A stretch of 64,000 bases of DNA from Micrococcales bacterium 73-13 (GCA_001898855.1 MKVN01000008.1:33285-97284), one strand, 5' to 3'; positions 45,553 through 53,851 are shown, numbered from the stretch's first letter. Program-made: numbers and translations. Notes: generated from the letters alone by a model not told the origin.

Positions 45553-46887
45553 ATGACCACGACCCCCCGCCTCCCGCGCGCCCTCCGGCCCTTCGCCGGC
45601 GGCCGGTACCGCCTGCTCGCCGGCGCCCTCGCGCTGTCGCTGTTCGGCGGCGGCGTGTGGATCGTCACGCTGGTCGCCGCGGTCTGGCAGCTCGGCGGCA
45701 GTCCGAGCGACCTGTCGCTCATCATGACCGGGAACGCGATCGGCATGGTCGTCGCGGTGCTGCTCGGCGGCGCGCTCGCCGACCGGCTGCCGCAGCAGCG
45801 CATCCTGGTCGTCGTCGAGGCGTCGCGGATCTGCGTCGCCGTCGCGGTCGGGCTGCTCGCCGCGACCGGTCTGCTCCAGGTCTGGCACCTCGCCGTCGCC
45901 GGCGTGGTGATCGGGCTGGTCGAGGGCGTCTTCTACCCGGCGTACAGCGCCCTGCTGCCGCGCATCGTCCCCGCGGAGCAGCTGCTCGCCGCGAACGGGA
46001 TCGAGGGCATGCTCCGTCCGTTCGCCTACCAGGCCGCCGGGCCCGCGGTCGGCGGCCTGGTGATCGCCGCGGCCTCGCCGGCGGTCGCGTTCTGGGTGGT
46101 CGCGGGCAGCCAGGCGCTCGCGCTGGTCCTGCTGCTCGCGCTCGGCCGGGCCGCCCTGCCGCGGCGGTCGGCGACGGAGGCGGAGCAGTCGGCGTCCGGC
46201 GCGTTCGGCATCCTCGGCGACATCGGCCGCGGCTTCGCCTACATGGCGAGGACGCCCTGGCTGCTCGGCACGCTGCTGTACTCCTGCGCGGTCGTGCTGC
46301 TCATCATGGGGCCGATCGAGGTGCTGCTGCCGTTCGCGGTGCGCGACCAGACCGGCGGCGGCTCGACCGAGTTCGCCTTCGTGCTCGCGGCCTTCGGAGT
46401 GGGGGCCGCGGTCGGCTCGCTGACCGTCGCCTCGCTGCGGCTGCCGCGACGCTACCTGACGGTGATGACGCTGCTGTGGTGCGTCGGCTGCATCCCGCTC
46501 GCGGCGATCGGCCTCATCGACCAGCTCTGGCTGATGATCCTCGTGGTCTTCGCGGCCGGCGTGCTGACCGACGGGGCGGGCGTCATCTGGGGCACCATCC
46601 TGCAGCGCCGGGTGCCGCCGGAGATGCTCGGCCGGGTCTCCAGCCTCGACTTCTTCGTCTCGCTCGCCCTGATGCCGGTCTCGATGGCGCTCGCGGGACC
46701 GATCGGCGAGGGGGTCGGCTTCCCGGCGGTGTTCCTCGTCGCCGGGCTCGCGCCGATCGCGATCGGGGCGGTCGCGCTGCTCGCCTTCCGGATGCCGCAG
46801 GACGAGATCGCGCATCCGCTGTCGTCGGACGACATCGAGCCGGACGCGCAGGAGACGCTCGGCCCGGCGGCGCCGATCCACGGCTGA
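45553..46887 (+). CDS. MFS transporter, 12-helix EntS/MFS_3 type
   Basis: A 444-residue transporter with about 12 helices. The loop after helix 2 reads LGGALADRLPQQRILVVVEASR, characteristic of the EntS/MFS_3 group that exports siderophores, macrolides or other small molecules. The central loop (about 195-220) is charged. The C-terminus is an acidic tail (DDIEPDAQET). It is divergent from the FBP-type gene and has its own promoter. The substrate is not determinable. Confidence 0.88.
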   Translation: MTTTPRLPRALRPFAGGRYRLLAGALALSLFGGGVWIVTLVAAVWQLGGSPSDLSLIMTGNAIGMVVAVLLGGALADRLPQQRILVVVEASRICVAVAVGLLAATGLLQVWHLAVAGVVIGLVEGVFYPAYSALLPRIVPAEQLLAANGIEGMLRPFAYQAAGPAVGGLVIAAASPAVAFWVVAGSQALALVLLLALGRAALPRRSATEAEQSASGAFGILGDIGRGFAYMARTPWLLGTLLYSCAVVLLIMGPIEVLLPFAVRDQTGGGSTEFAFVLAAFGVGAAVGSLTVASLRLPRRYLTVMTLLWCVGCIPLAAIGLIDQLWLMILVVFAAGVLTDGAGVIWGTILQRRVPPEMLGRVSSLDFFVSLALMPVSMALAGPIGEGVGFPAVFLVAGLAPIAIGAVALLAFRMPQDEIAHPLSSDDIEPDAQETLGPAAPIHG

Positions 46888-46929
46888 GCCGGCCGCGGAG
46901 GCGTCGCGCGAGACCTGCGCGAGACCCGT

Positions 46930-46954
46930 GTGAGCCGGCCTCCAGCCCGCTCAC
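46930..46954 (+). terminator. Possible terminator after the MFS gene
   Basis: GTGAGC (46930-46935) and GCTCAC (46949-46954) form a 6-bp stem with a 13-base loop, 43 bases past the stop. It is weak. Confidence 0.3.
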
Positions 46955-46990
46955 GGCTGCCGCGAAGGCCCGCGTGGGACGATCGGACCC

Positions 46991-47425
46991 ATGTCCGCCG
47001 CCCGACCGCTGCTGTGGGGTGCGACGGGTCTCGTGCTCGGAGGCGTCGGGGCCTTCGCATTCGCCCTCCCCGGCCGCGCCGACGACGTGTCGCCGTGGTG
47101 GACGCTGCTGGTCTTCGTGCCCGTCGGCGGGATGTTCGCGCTGGTGTCGCGCCCGCAGCGCTGGTGGGTGGCGCTCGGCTTCGCCTGGCTGCTCGCGGCC
47201 TGGGTCGAGGCCGGCCAGGCGGTCTGGCTCGCGGAGACCGGGCGGGCGCGCGTGATCGACCTGCTGCTCGGCTGCGTCGGCGGGACCGTCGGCGTCGCCA
47301 TCGTCGTCGGGGGCCGGGCGCTCGCGGCGCACTCGCGCGCGGTGCGCGCCGCGGCCGCCGTCCGGGCCGGCGCCCCCGAGGTCGCCCGCCCTAGCGCAGC
47401 TGCGGCAGCACCTCGGATCCGATGA
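46991..47425 (+). CDS. VanZ-like membrane protein
   Basis: A 144-residue protein with about four hydrophobic helices. The WVEAGQAVWLAETGRARVIDLLLGCVGGTVG segment, which spans helices 3 and 4, follows the VanZ pattern of Glu/Gln on one helix and an Asp-Leu-Leu start to the last. The Ala-rich tail overlaps the convergent LLM gene by 35 bases and is probably unconserved. Function is unknown; VanZ proteins contribute to glycopeptide resistance in some bacteria, but most homologues are uncharacterised. Confidence 0.65.
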   Translation: MSAARPLLWGATGLVLGGVGAFAFALPGRADDVSPWWTLLVFVPVGGMFALVSRPQRWWVALGFAWLLAAWVEAGQAVWLAETGRARVIDLLLGCVGGTVGVAIVVGGRALAAHSRAVRAAAAVRAGAPEVARPSAAAAAPRIR

Positions 47426-48314
47426 GCTCGATCTGCTCGAGGTCGCGCAGCGGCAGCAGCTGGAAGTAGCAGCGGTCGATCCCGAGCCCGGCGAGCCGGC
47501 CGATCAGGTCGACGACCTCGGCCGGGCTGCCCGCGAAGCCGAGCGCCCGCAGCCGGTCGGCGGTCGAGCTCGACGCCTCGGCGCGCCGGGCGACGTCCGC
47601 CTCGGTGCGGCCGATCGCGGTCGTGCCGGCCAGTGAGAACGTGATCGCGTCCGGGTCGCGCCCGATCTCCTCGGCGGCGGCCCGCACCCGCGCGATCCGC
47701 TCCGCGATGACCTCGTCCGAGGCGCGGAAGGCGTTGAACTCGTCGGCGAAGCGGGCGGCGATCTGCGGCGTCTTGGTGGCCCCGGTGCCGCCGACGATGA
47801 TCGGGATGCGCGCCTGGACCGGCTTCGGAAGGGCGGGCGCGTCCACCAGCGCGTAGTGCTCGCCCCGATAGGAGAACGTCTCGCCGCGCGGCGTCGCCCA
47901 GAGCCCGGTGATGATCTCCAGCTGCTCGCGGAACGGGCCGAAGCGCCTCGCCGGGAACGGGAAGCCGTAGGCGACGTGCTCCGCCTCGAACCAGCCGGTG
48001 CCGAGCCCGAACTCCACCCGCCCGCCGGACATCTCGTCGACCTGGGCGACCTGGATCGCGGTGAGCGACGGGTGGCGGAACGTCGCCGAGCTGACCAGCG
48101 TGCCGATGCGCAGCCGCTGCGTGGCCGTCGCGATCGCGCCGAGCGTGACCCAGGAGTCGGTCGGACCGGGATCGCCGCCGGCGGGGTCCATCGACAGGAA
48201 GTGGTCCGAGCGGAAGAACCCGTCGAAGCCGGCCTGCTCGGCCGTCTGCGCCGCCCGGAGCTGGTCCCCGAAGGTCGCGCCGTTCTGCGGCTCGACGAAG
48301 AGGCGGAAGTCCAT
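47391..48314 (-). CDS. LLM-class (F420-type) flavin-dependent oxidoreductase
   Basis: A 307-residue TIM-barrel enzyme of the luciferase-like monooxygenase family, in the actinobacterial F420-dependent group. Family segments are FDGFFRSDHFL, LGAIATATQRLRIGTLV, GGRVEFGLGTGWFEAEHVAYG and IPIIVGGTG. ATG 48314 is chosen over the GTG just before it because TAGGCT lies exactly six bases upstream. The substrate is unknown. The 3' end overlaps the VanZ-like gene. Confidence 0.88.
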   Translation of the reverse strand: MDFRLFVEPQNGATFGDQLRAAQTAEQAGFDGFFRSDHFLSMDPAGGDPGPTDSWVTLGAIATATQRLRIGTLVSSATFRHPSLTAIQVAQVDEMSGGRVEFGLGTGWFEAEHVAYGFPFPARRFGPFREQLEIITGLWATPRGETFSYRGEHYALVDAPALPKPVQARIPIIVGGTGATKTPQIAARFADEFNAFRASDEVIAERIARVRAAAEEIGRDPDAITFSLAGTTAIGRTEADVARRAEASSSTADRLRALGFAGSPAEVVDLIGRLAGLGIDRCYFQLLPLRDLEQIELIGSEVLPQLR

Positions 48315-48320
48315 CACCTC

Positions 48321-48326
48321 AGCCTA
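48321..48326 (-). promoter_or_regulatory. -10 box of the LLM gene (leaderless type)
   Basis: TAGGCT on the minus strand, six bases before ATG 48314. Confidence 0.65.
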
Positions 48327-48367
48327 GGACGGGAGGGGCGGCTCCCCGGATCCTCGATCCGCTCCGC

Positions 48368-48373
48368 TAGGAT
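48368..48373 (+). promoter_or_regulatory. -10 box of the thiamine-transport operon
   Basis: TAGGAT about 12 bases before the riboswitch begins. The transcript would start just ahead of helix P1. Confidence 0.5.
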
Positions 48374-48384
48374 GCTCCTCGTAC

Positions 48385-48472
48385 ACGGGAGTCCGGGCGG
48401 AACCGGACTGAGAGGGAGCGTGCCGCGCTCCGACCGTCGAACCTGATCCGGGTCATGCCGGCGCTAGGGAGC
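48385..48472 (+). promoter_or_regulatory. Thiamine pyrophosphate (THI-box) riboswitch
   Basis: The conserved THI elements occur in order: GGGAG (5' side of P1), ACTGAGAGGGAG, AACCTGATCCGGGTCATGCC and GGCGCTAGGGAG. The last AGGGAG (48466-48471) doubles as the Shine-Dalgarno of thiB, six bases before its ATG. TPP binding would therefore hide the ribosome site directly. This shows that the genes below are thiamine-related. Confidence 0.95.
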
Positions 48473-48477
48473 ACATC

Positions 48478-49563
48478 ATGGGATCTCGCATCCGTCCTGT
48501 CCGTCTCGTCGTGGCCGCGGTCGCCGCGGGCGCGCTGCTCGGGCCCGCCCTCGCGGGCTGCTCGGGCTCGCCTCAGGACCCGCCGGCCTCGGGCGCGTCG
48601 GCGCAGCTCGTCCTCGTCACGCACGACTCGTTCGCGCTGAGCGACGGCGTCCTCGACGCGTTCACGTCGGAGACCGGCATCGCGGTCGACGTCGTCGCGC
48701 TCGGCGACGCCGGCGAGCTGGTGAACAAGCTCGTGCTCACGAAGGACTCGCCGCTCGGCGACGTGGTGTTCGGGATCGACAACACCTTCGCCTCGCGCGC
48801 CGTCGACGCCGGCGTGCTGCTCGACTACGTCTCGACGGCGCTGACCGCCGCGGAGGCGCCGTATCTGCTGCCGGCCGGTCAGGGCGGCGAGCAGCTCACG
48901 CCGGTCGACTCCGGCGACGTGTGCGTGAACGTCGACCACGAGTGGTTCGCCGAGCGCGGGCTCGCCGAGCCCGCGACGCTGGAGGATCTCGCGGACCCCG
49001 CCTACCGGGACCTGCTGGTCGTCGAGAGCGCGGCCACCAGCTCGCCCGGCCTCGCCTTCCTGCTGGCGACCGTCGCCGCGTTCGGCGAGGGCGGCTGGCA
49101 GGACTACTGGCGCGCGCTGATCGGCAACGGCGTCAAGATCGACGCGGGCTGGACGGACGCGTACTACGCCGACTTCTCGGGACCGTCCAGCGACGGCGAG
49201 CGGCCCCTCGTCGTCTCCTACTCCTCGTCGCCGCCGGTGGAGGTGGTCGACCCCGCGGCGCCGTCGCCGACCGGCGTGCTCACCGCGACCTGCTTCCGGC
49301 AGACCGAGTACGCCGGCGTCCTCGCCGGCACCGCGTGGCCGGAGGCGGCGCAGCGGCTGGTGGACTTCCTGCTGTCCCCGACCGTGCAGCAGGACCTGCC
49401 GGGGAGCATGTACGTGTACCCGGTGGTCGCCGGCACGCCGCTGCCGGAGACCTGGGCGGCGCATGCCGTCCGGATCGAGGACCCGTACGGACTCGACCCG
49501 GCCGAGATCGGCGCGAGCCGCGAGCGGTGGATCCAGGAGTGGGCCGCGATCGTTGACCGCTGA
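48478..49563 (+). CDS. thiB: Thiamine ABC transporter, substrate-binding lipoprotein
   Basis: A 361-residue type-2 binding protein. The signal peptide ends in the lipobox LAGC (Cys28). The mature protein follows the ThiB pattern: LVTHDSFALSDGVLDAFTSETG, the NKLVLTKDSPLGDVVFGIDNTF ligand region and the FRQTEYAGVLAGT end region. It binds thiamine or its phosphates outside the cell. Control by the TPP riboswitch immediately upstream confirms the vitamin. It overlaps the permease gene by 11 bases. Confidence 0.94.
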   Translation: MGSRIRPVRLVVAAVAAGALLGPALAGCSGSPQDPPASGASAQLVLVTHDSFALSDGVLDAFTSETGIAVDVVALGDAGELVNKLVLTKDSPLGDVVFGIDNTFASRAVDAGVLLDYVSTALTAAEAPYLLPAGQGGEQLTPVDSGDVCVNVDHEWFAERGLAEPATLEDLADPAYRDLLVVESAATSSPGLAFLLATVAAFGEGGWQDYWRALIGNGVKIDAGWTDAYYADFSGPSSDGERPLVVSYSSSPPVEVVDPAAPSPTGVLTATCFRQTEYAGVLAGTAWPEAAQRLVDFLLSPTVQQDLPGSMYVYPVVAGTPLPETWAAHAVRIEDPYGLDPAEIGASRERWIQEWAAIVDR

Positions 49564-51223
49564 GGCGCGCTCCAGGACCGCCCCGAGCCGGGCGGGCGGG
49601 AGCGGCCGCGTCTGGACCTGGGCCGGCGCGCTGCTGCTGCTCGCCTTCCTCGGGGTGTTCTTCCTCTGGCCGGTCGGCGAGATCCTCGCCAGGGGGATCG
49701 CCCCGGACGGGGCGCTCGACCTGTCGGGGATCGGCGAGGTGCTCGCGCGCCCGCGGACGCTGCGCATCGTCGGGCTCACGCTCGCGCAGGCCGCGCTCGC
49801 GACGCTCGCCTGCCTGGTGCTCGGGATGCCGGCCGCGTTCGTCCTCTACCGGCTGCGGTTCCGCGGGCGCACCGCGCTGCGGGCGCTCGCGGTGGTGCCG
49901 TTCGTGCTGCCGACCGTCGTCGTCGGCGTGGCGTTCAAGGTGCTCCTGGCGGACACGCCGCTCGACGGCTCGTGGTGGGCGATCGTGCTCGCGCTGGTGT
50001 TCTTCAACGTCTCGGTCGTCACCCGGACCGTCGGGACGGCCTGGGAGGAGCTCGACCCCGCGGTCGAGGACGCCGCGGCGGACCTCGGCGCCCGGCCGCT
50101 GCGGGCCTTCTGGTCCGTCACGCTGCCGCGCCTCGGCCCGGCGATCGCCTCGGCCGGGATCATCGTGTTCCTGTTCTGCGCCACGGCGTTCGGCGTGGTG
50201 CTGGTGCTCGGCGGCGCCCGCTACGGCACCGTCGAGACCGAGATCTGGAGGCTCACCTCGCAGTACCTCGACCTGCGCGCGGCGAGCGCGCTGAGCCTGG
50301 TGCAGCTCTGCTTCGTCGTCCTCGTGCTCTGGGCCGCGGGGCGCGTGCGCAGCCGGCCGGAGCTGCGCGTGCCGGACCCGGGTCGCGCTCCGCGCCGGGG
50401 CGACGTCCCGGTGATCGCGGTCGCGGCGGCGGTCGGCGCGCTGCTCGCGGTGCCGGTGCTGGCCCTGCTGCTGCGCTCGTTCCTCGACCGGGACGGCTGG
50501 ACGCTCGAGGCGTGGGCCGCGCTGGTCGGGCTCGGGTCCGGCGCGGGCGGCGCCGCGCCCGCGCTCGCCGTCTCGCCGCTGGCCGCGCTCGGCAACTCGC
50601 TCGCCTTCGCCGCGGCCGGCATGCTCCTCGCGCTCGCGGTGGGGCTCGGCGCGAGCATCCTGCTGTCGCGCCGTCCCGCGTCCGGCTGGGGCTCACGGCT
50701 GCGCTCGGGGCTCGAGGGCGTCGTCATGCTGCCGCTCGGGGTGTCGGCGGTCACCCTCGGCTTCGGCTACCTGGTCGCCCTCGACGCGCCGCCGTTCGAC
50801 CTCCGCTCGTCGCCGCTGCTGGTGCCGATCGCGCAGGCGCTGGTCGCGGCGCCGCTCGTCGTGCGCACCCTGCTGCCGGTGCTGCGCGGCGTCGACCCGC
50901 TGCTGCGCGACGCCGCGGAGGACCTAGGGGCGTCGCCCGTCCGCGTGCTGTGGTCGATCGACCTGCGGCTCGCGGCGCGTCCGGTGATCGCGGCCGCCGG
51001 GCTCGCGTTCGCGATCTGCCTCGGCGAGTTCGGCGCGACGACGTTCCTCTCCCGGCCGGCCACGGCGACGCTTCCGATCGTGATCGAGCGGCTCGCCGGC
51101 CACCCGGGTCCCGGCAACCTCGTGATGGCGAACGCGGCGGCCGTGCTCCTCGCGGCGGTCGTCGCGGCGGCGCTGGCGCTCGCCGAGCTCGCCGGTGCGC
51201 GGCGGGTCAGCCGACGCGGTTGA
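49553..51223 (+). CDS. thiP: Thiamine ABC transporter, fused two-domain permease
   Basis: A 556-residue permease in which two ABC permease domains are fused, giving about 12 helices. Each half has an EAA-type loop that contacts the ATPase (DAAADLGARPLRAFWSVTLP and DAAEDLGASPVRVLWSIDL). The TTG start at 49553 lies inside the end of thiB and begins LTAEARSRTAP; no better start fits. No ATPase gene (thiQ) follows: the next gene is convergent and unrelated. The pump must borrow an ATPase encoded elsewhere. It overlaps the convergent lipoprotein gene by 17 bases. Confidence 0.92.
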   Translation: MTAEARSRTAPSRAGGSGRVWTWAGALLLLAFLGVFFLWPVGEILARGIAPDGALDLSGIGEVLARPRTLRIVGLTLAQAALATLACLVLGMPAAFVLYRLRFRGRTALRALAVVPFVLPTVVVGVAFKVLLADTPLDGSWWAIVLALVFFNVSVVTRTVGTAWEELDPAVEDAAADLGARPLRAFWSVTLPRLGPAIASAGIIVFLFCATAFGVVLVLGGARYGTVETEIWRLTSQYLDLRAASALSLVQLCFVVLVLWAAGRVRSRPELRVPDPGRAPRRGDVPVIAVAAAVGALLAVPVLALLLRSFLDRDGWTLEAWAALVGLGSGAGGAAPALAVSPLAALGNSLAFAAAGMLLALAVGLGASILLSRRPASGWGSRLRSGLEGVVMLPLGVSAVTLGFGYLVALDAPPFDLRSSPLLVPIAQALVAAPLVVRTLLPVLRGVDPLLRDAAEDLGASPVRVLWSIDLRLAARPVIAAAGLAFAICLGEFGATTFLSRPATATLPIVIERLAGHPGPGNLVMANAAAVLLAAVVAAALALAELAGARRVSRRG

Positions 51224-51791
51224 AGGTCCAGACCAGATGGCCCTGGCGGGCCTCCAGCTGCAGCTGCTCGGCGGAGCAGGTCGTCTTCAGGCCGACCATA
51301 TCGTCGATCCAGAGCGGGACCCAGGTGAACGCCGGGTCGACCGGAGCGCCGTCCTGCGTCGTCTCGGTGCGGACCGCGAGGTCCTCGTTCCAGTCCCGCG
51401 GAATGGCGACGGTCCCGGAGAAGTAGGCGAGTCCCGTCGAGGTGCCCTTCGCCGTGTACGTCTGGGTGATGACCGGGTCGCTGCCATCGACCGTCCCGGT
51501 GAACGTCAGGTCGGTGTCGAAGGTCATCCGGAACTCCTCGTCCCAGGTCAGCCGCTGCGAGCCGCTGACGGCGACGGTGACGCCGAGGCCGCGCTCCTTC
51601 ATCGAGGCCTGGGCGACCGGGGTGAACGCCTCCGTGTCGAGCTCCCAGGTGTGCCCGGTGGCGCAGGCCTCGATCGCGGTCGGGGTGCGCTGCGGCGCCT
51701 TCGCGACGAACAGCTGGCAGCCGGTGAGCGTCCCGATCGCGAGCGCACCGGTCGCGAGGAGGGCGCCGGTCGTGCGCATCACTCGGGCCAC
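51207..51791 (-). CDS. Lipoprotein of unknown function
   Basis: A 194-residue secreted lipoprotein. The signal peptide (RTTGALLATGALAIGTLTGC) ends in a TGC lipobox. The mature part is beta-rich with Cys in CATGHTW and KTTCSAEQ, which may form a disulfide. GTG 51791 has a GGAGAGG ribosome-binding site six to eight bases ahead; ATG 51779 is an alternative four codons in. TAGGAT (51836-51841) is a plausible -10 with a leader of about 40 bases. No family is recognised. Confidence 0.78.
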   Translation of the reverse strand: MARVMRTTGALLATGALAIGTLTGCQLFVAKAPQRTPTAIEACATGHTWELDTEAFTPVAQASMKERGLGVTVAVSGSQRLTWDEEFRMTFDTDLTFTGTVDGSDPVITQTYTAKGTSTGLAYFSGTVAIPRDWNEDLAVRTETTQDGAPVDPAFTWVPLWIDDMVGLKTTCSAEQLQLEARQGHLVWTFNRVG

Positions 51792-51835
51792 GGGCCACCC
51801 CTCTCCGCTCGGCCGCGCGGTCGGCGGCCCTGGGA

Positions 51836-51841
51836 ATCCTA
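51836..51841 (-). promoter_or_regulatory. -10 box of the lipoprotein gene at 51791
   Basis: TAGGAT on the minus strand. The start codon is 45 bases downstream behind a GGAGAGG ribosome-binding site, so this transcript has a normal leader. Confidence 0.45.
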
Positions 51842-51887
51842 CCGGGCGCACCCGGCGCACCCTGGGAGGCCGGTCGGCGGGCCCGGC

Positions 51888-52244
51888 TCAGGCCCAGCCG
51901 AGCCGGTGCAGCTCCGCGTCGTCGATCCCGTAGTAGTGACCGATCTCGTGCACGAGCGTGGTGTGCACCTCGTCGCGGAGCTCGTCCAGGTCGGCGCAGA
52001 CGGCGAGCAGCGGCTCGCGGTAGAGCACGATCCGGTCCGGGAGCTCGCCGTAGCCGTAGCGGTCGCGCTCGGTCAGGGCGATGCCGTCGTAGAGACCGAG
52101 CAGGTCCAGCGAGCCGTCCTCCGGACGGTCCTCGACGACGAACACGACGTTCTCCAGCCCGTCGACCATCTCGTCGGGCAGCAGGTCGAGCTCGGCGACG
52201 ACGAGCGCCTCGAAGGCCTCCGCGTCGAGGCGCAGTCCGCTCAC
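51888..52244 (-). CDS. Zincin-like metallopeptidase family protein
   Basis: A 118-residue minimal zincin (DUF1025/metallopeptidase family type). The zinc motif TTLVHEIGHYYGIDDAEL gives HExxH plus a downstream Asp. The rest matches the family: FVVEDRPEDG, LYDGIALTERD, LPDRIVLYREPLL. The GTG overlaps the DUF2017 stop by four bases. It is the third gene of the clpS-DUF2017 operon, which suggests a proteolysis or protein-quality role (inference). Confidence 0.9.
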   Translation of the reverse strand: MSGLRLDAEAFEALVVAELDLLPDEMVDGLENVVFVVEDRPEDGSLDLLGLYDGIALTERDRYGYGELPDRIVLYREPLLAVCADLDELRDEVHTTLVHEIGHYYGIDDAELHRLGWA

Positions 52245-52747
52245 GAGCCCGCCCGCTGCGCGGCGCGCTCGTCGAGGAGCTCCAGGAGCTCGGCCTGCAG
52301 GGCGCCGAGGGCGTGATAGGTCCAGCCCATCGCACGCTGCTCCTCGGTCTCGACGAGTCCCTCGTCGCCGTCGACGAGGATGCCGAGGCGGGCGGCGAGG
52401 ACGAGCCGGATGTCGGTGAGCCACTGCAGCCACGCGAGCTCGTCGCGCGGCTCGAGGGCGCCCGGCCGGGCGAGCGTCGCGGCGACCCGCTCGGCGTTCG
52501 CGCGCTTGTGCTCGACGAGCGCGACGGCGGTGAGCCCGCGGACCTCCTCCGACTCCTCGGGGTCGTCCTGGACCGGGTCCGGGAGCAGCCGGCGCAGCGC
52601 CGGGTCGGTCGCCGGGGCGTGCTCGGCGGTCGCGGCGGAGGCGCCGAGCAGACCGGTGAACTGCCCGGCGAGCCGGGTGAGGGCGGCGGCGTCCTCCGCA
52701 TCGGCGGCGAGCTCGATGCGCTCGCCGGCGAGGTCGAAGCGGATCAC
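52241..52747 (-). CDS. DUF2017-family protein
   Basis: A 168-residue, mostly helical protein. The family pattern is seen at RFDLAGERIELAADAEDAAA, LRRLLPDP and LTDIRLVLAARLGI. DUF2017 genes commonly sit beside clpS in actinobacteria, but their job is unknown. Here the GTG overlaps the clpS stop and the stop overlaps the metallopeptidase GTG (both GTGA). All three are coupled, so roughly fixed stoichiometry is likely. Confidence 0.88.
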   Translation of the reverse strand: MIRFDLAGERIELAADAEDAAALTRLAGQFTGLLGASAATAEHAPATDPALRRLLPDPVQDDPEESEEVRGLTAVALVEHKRANAERVAATLARPGALEPRDELAWLQWLTDIRLVLAARLGILVDGDEGLVETEEQRAMGWTYHALGALQAELLELLDERAAQRAGS

Positions 52748-53040
52748 CCGTCGCCCTTGTCGGAGGTCGCCCAGAGCCCGTACTCGTGCATCGCCTCGGT
52801 GTGCCGCTCGATCTGCTCCCGGGGTCCGGTCGCGACCACCGCGCGGCCCTCGTGGTGCACGCGGAGCATGAGCCGCTCGGCCTCCTCGCGCGGGTAGCCG
52901 AAGTAGGTCCGGAAGACGTGGGCGACGTACTGCATGAGGTTGACCGGGTCGTTCCAGACGACCGTCCGCCATGGGCGGTCCAGGCTCGACCGCGGCGCGA
53001 GGAGGAGCTCCTCGTCGAGCTGCGGGCCGATGGAGGTCAT
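52744..53040 (-). CDS. clpS: ATP-dependent Clp protease adaptor
   Basis: A 98-residue adaptor that delivers N-degron substrates to ClpC/ClpA-ClpP. The substrate pocket region RTVVWNDPVNLMQYVAHVF and the RVHHEGRAVVATGPREQIE segment are typical. ATG 53040 lies six bases after TAGCAT, a leaderless arrangement. It heads the operon with DUF2017 and a metallopeptidase, just downstream of tRNA-His on the same strand. Confidence 0.96.
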   Translation of the reverse strand: MTSIGPQLDEELLLAPRSSLDRPWRTVVWNDPVNLMQYVAHVFRTYFGYPREEAERLMLRVHHEGRAVVATGPREQIERHTEAMHEYGLWATSDKGDG

Positions 53041-53046
53041 GCGCCC

Positions 53047-53052
53047 ATGCTA
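53047..53052 (-). promoter_or_regulatory. -10 box of clpS (leaderless type)
   Basis: TAGCAT on the minus strand, six bases before ATG 53040. Confidence 0.65.
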
Positions 53053-53077
53053 CGCGCGGGTGCTGCGCGGCCTGCGG

Positions 53078-53154
53078 TGGGGCGGCTGACGGGACTCGAA
53101 CCCGCGACTCCCGGCACCACAAGCCAGTGCTCTACCAACTGAGCTACAGCCGCC
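53078..53154 (-). tRNA. tRNA-His (anticodon GTG)
   Basis: It folds as a cloverleaf: acceptor GCGGCTG/CAGCCGC, D stem GCTC/GAGC, anticodon stem CTGGC/GCCGG with loop TTGTGGT (anticodon GTG) and T loop GGTTCGAGTC. An extra G at -1 faces C73, the histidine identity pair, and the 3' CCA is encoded. It lies between orn and clpS on the same strand. Confidence 0.97.
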
Positions 53155-53228
53155 ATGCCCGCGCCAGCGCGGGACCGATCCATTCTAGGGCAGGTCGCGC
53201 GGCGTCGTGGACGCCGCCCGGACGCGGG

Positions 53229-53849
53229 TCAGAGCCGTCCGGTGTACGCCGTCGTGACCGCGTCCGCGACCTGCTGCGCCTCCTCGGAGCTCGGCCCGGG
53301 CGGCGCGACGAAGACGGCGCGGCGGTAGTACTCCAGCTCGCGGATCGACTCGCGGATGTCGGCGAGGGCGCGGTGGCCGCCGTGCTTGACGGGGGCGTGG
53401 AAGAACACGCGCGGGTACCAGCGCTTGGAGAGCTCCTTGATCGAGGAGACGTCGACGCTGCGGTAGTGCAGGTGGGCGTCGACACGCGGCATGTAGCGCC
53501 CGAGGAAGGCGCGGTCGGTGCCGATCGTGTTGCCGGCGAGCGGCGCGGTCCCGGCGGCCGGCACGAAGCGGACGATGTAGTCGAGCACCTGCCGCTCGGC
53601 CTCGGCGAGGTCCACCGCGGCGGCGAGGTCCTCGAGCAGCCCGGACGCGGTGTGCATGTCCCGCACGTACTCCGCCATGCCGTCGAGCGCGCCGGCGCTC
53701 GGCGCGATCACGATCTGGAAGCCGGGGTCCACGGCGTTCAGCTCGTAGTCGGTGATCACCACCGCGACCTCGATCAGCTCGTCCCGCTCGAGGTCGAGGC
53801 CGGTCATCTCGCAGTCGATCCAGACGAGCAGATCGGGCGAGGCGGCCAT
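53229..53849 (-). CDS. orn: Oligoribonuclease
   Basis: A 206-residue DEDDh 3'-5' exonuclease that finishes RNA decay by degrading two- to five-base RNAs, including pGpG. The Exo I motif is WIDCEMTGLD (D12, E14), Exo II includes NTIGTDRAFL and Exo III is HRALADIRESI. It is divergent from a 90-residue gene; the two ATGs are 14 bases apart and share overlapping, weak -10 boxes. The tRNA-His gene follows on the same strand. Confidence 0.95.
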   Translation of the reverse strand: MAASPDLLVWIDCEMTGLDLERDELIEVAVVITDYELNAVDPGFQIVIAPSAGALDGMAEYVRDMHTASGLLEDLAAAVDLAEAERQVLDYIVRFVPAAGTAPLAGNTIGTDRAFLGRYMPRVDAHLHYRSVDVSSIKELSKRWYPRVFFHAPVKHGGHRALADIRESIRELEYYRRAVFVAPPGPSSEEAQQVADAVTTAYTGRL

Positions 53850-53851
53850 GC

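Noticed and set aside
49463-49552. Earlier in-frame starts for thiP inside thiB
   Set aside because: They would add an Arg/Ser-rich tail read out of frame from thiB. TTG 49553 near the thiB stop gives the normal permease N-terminus.
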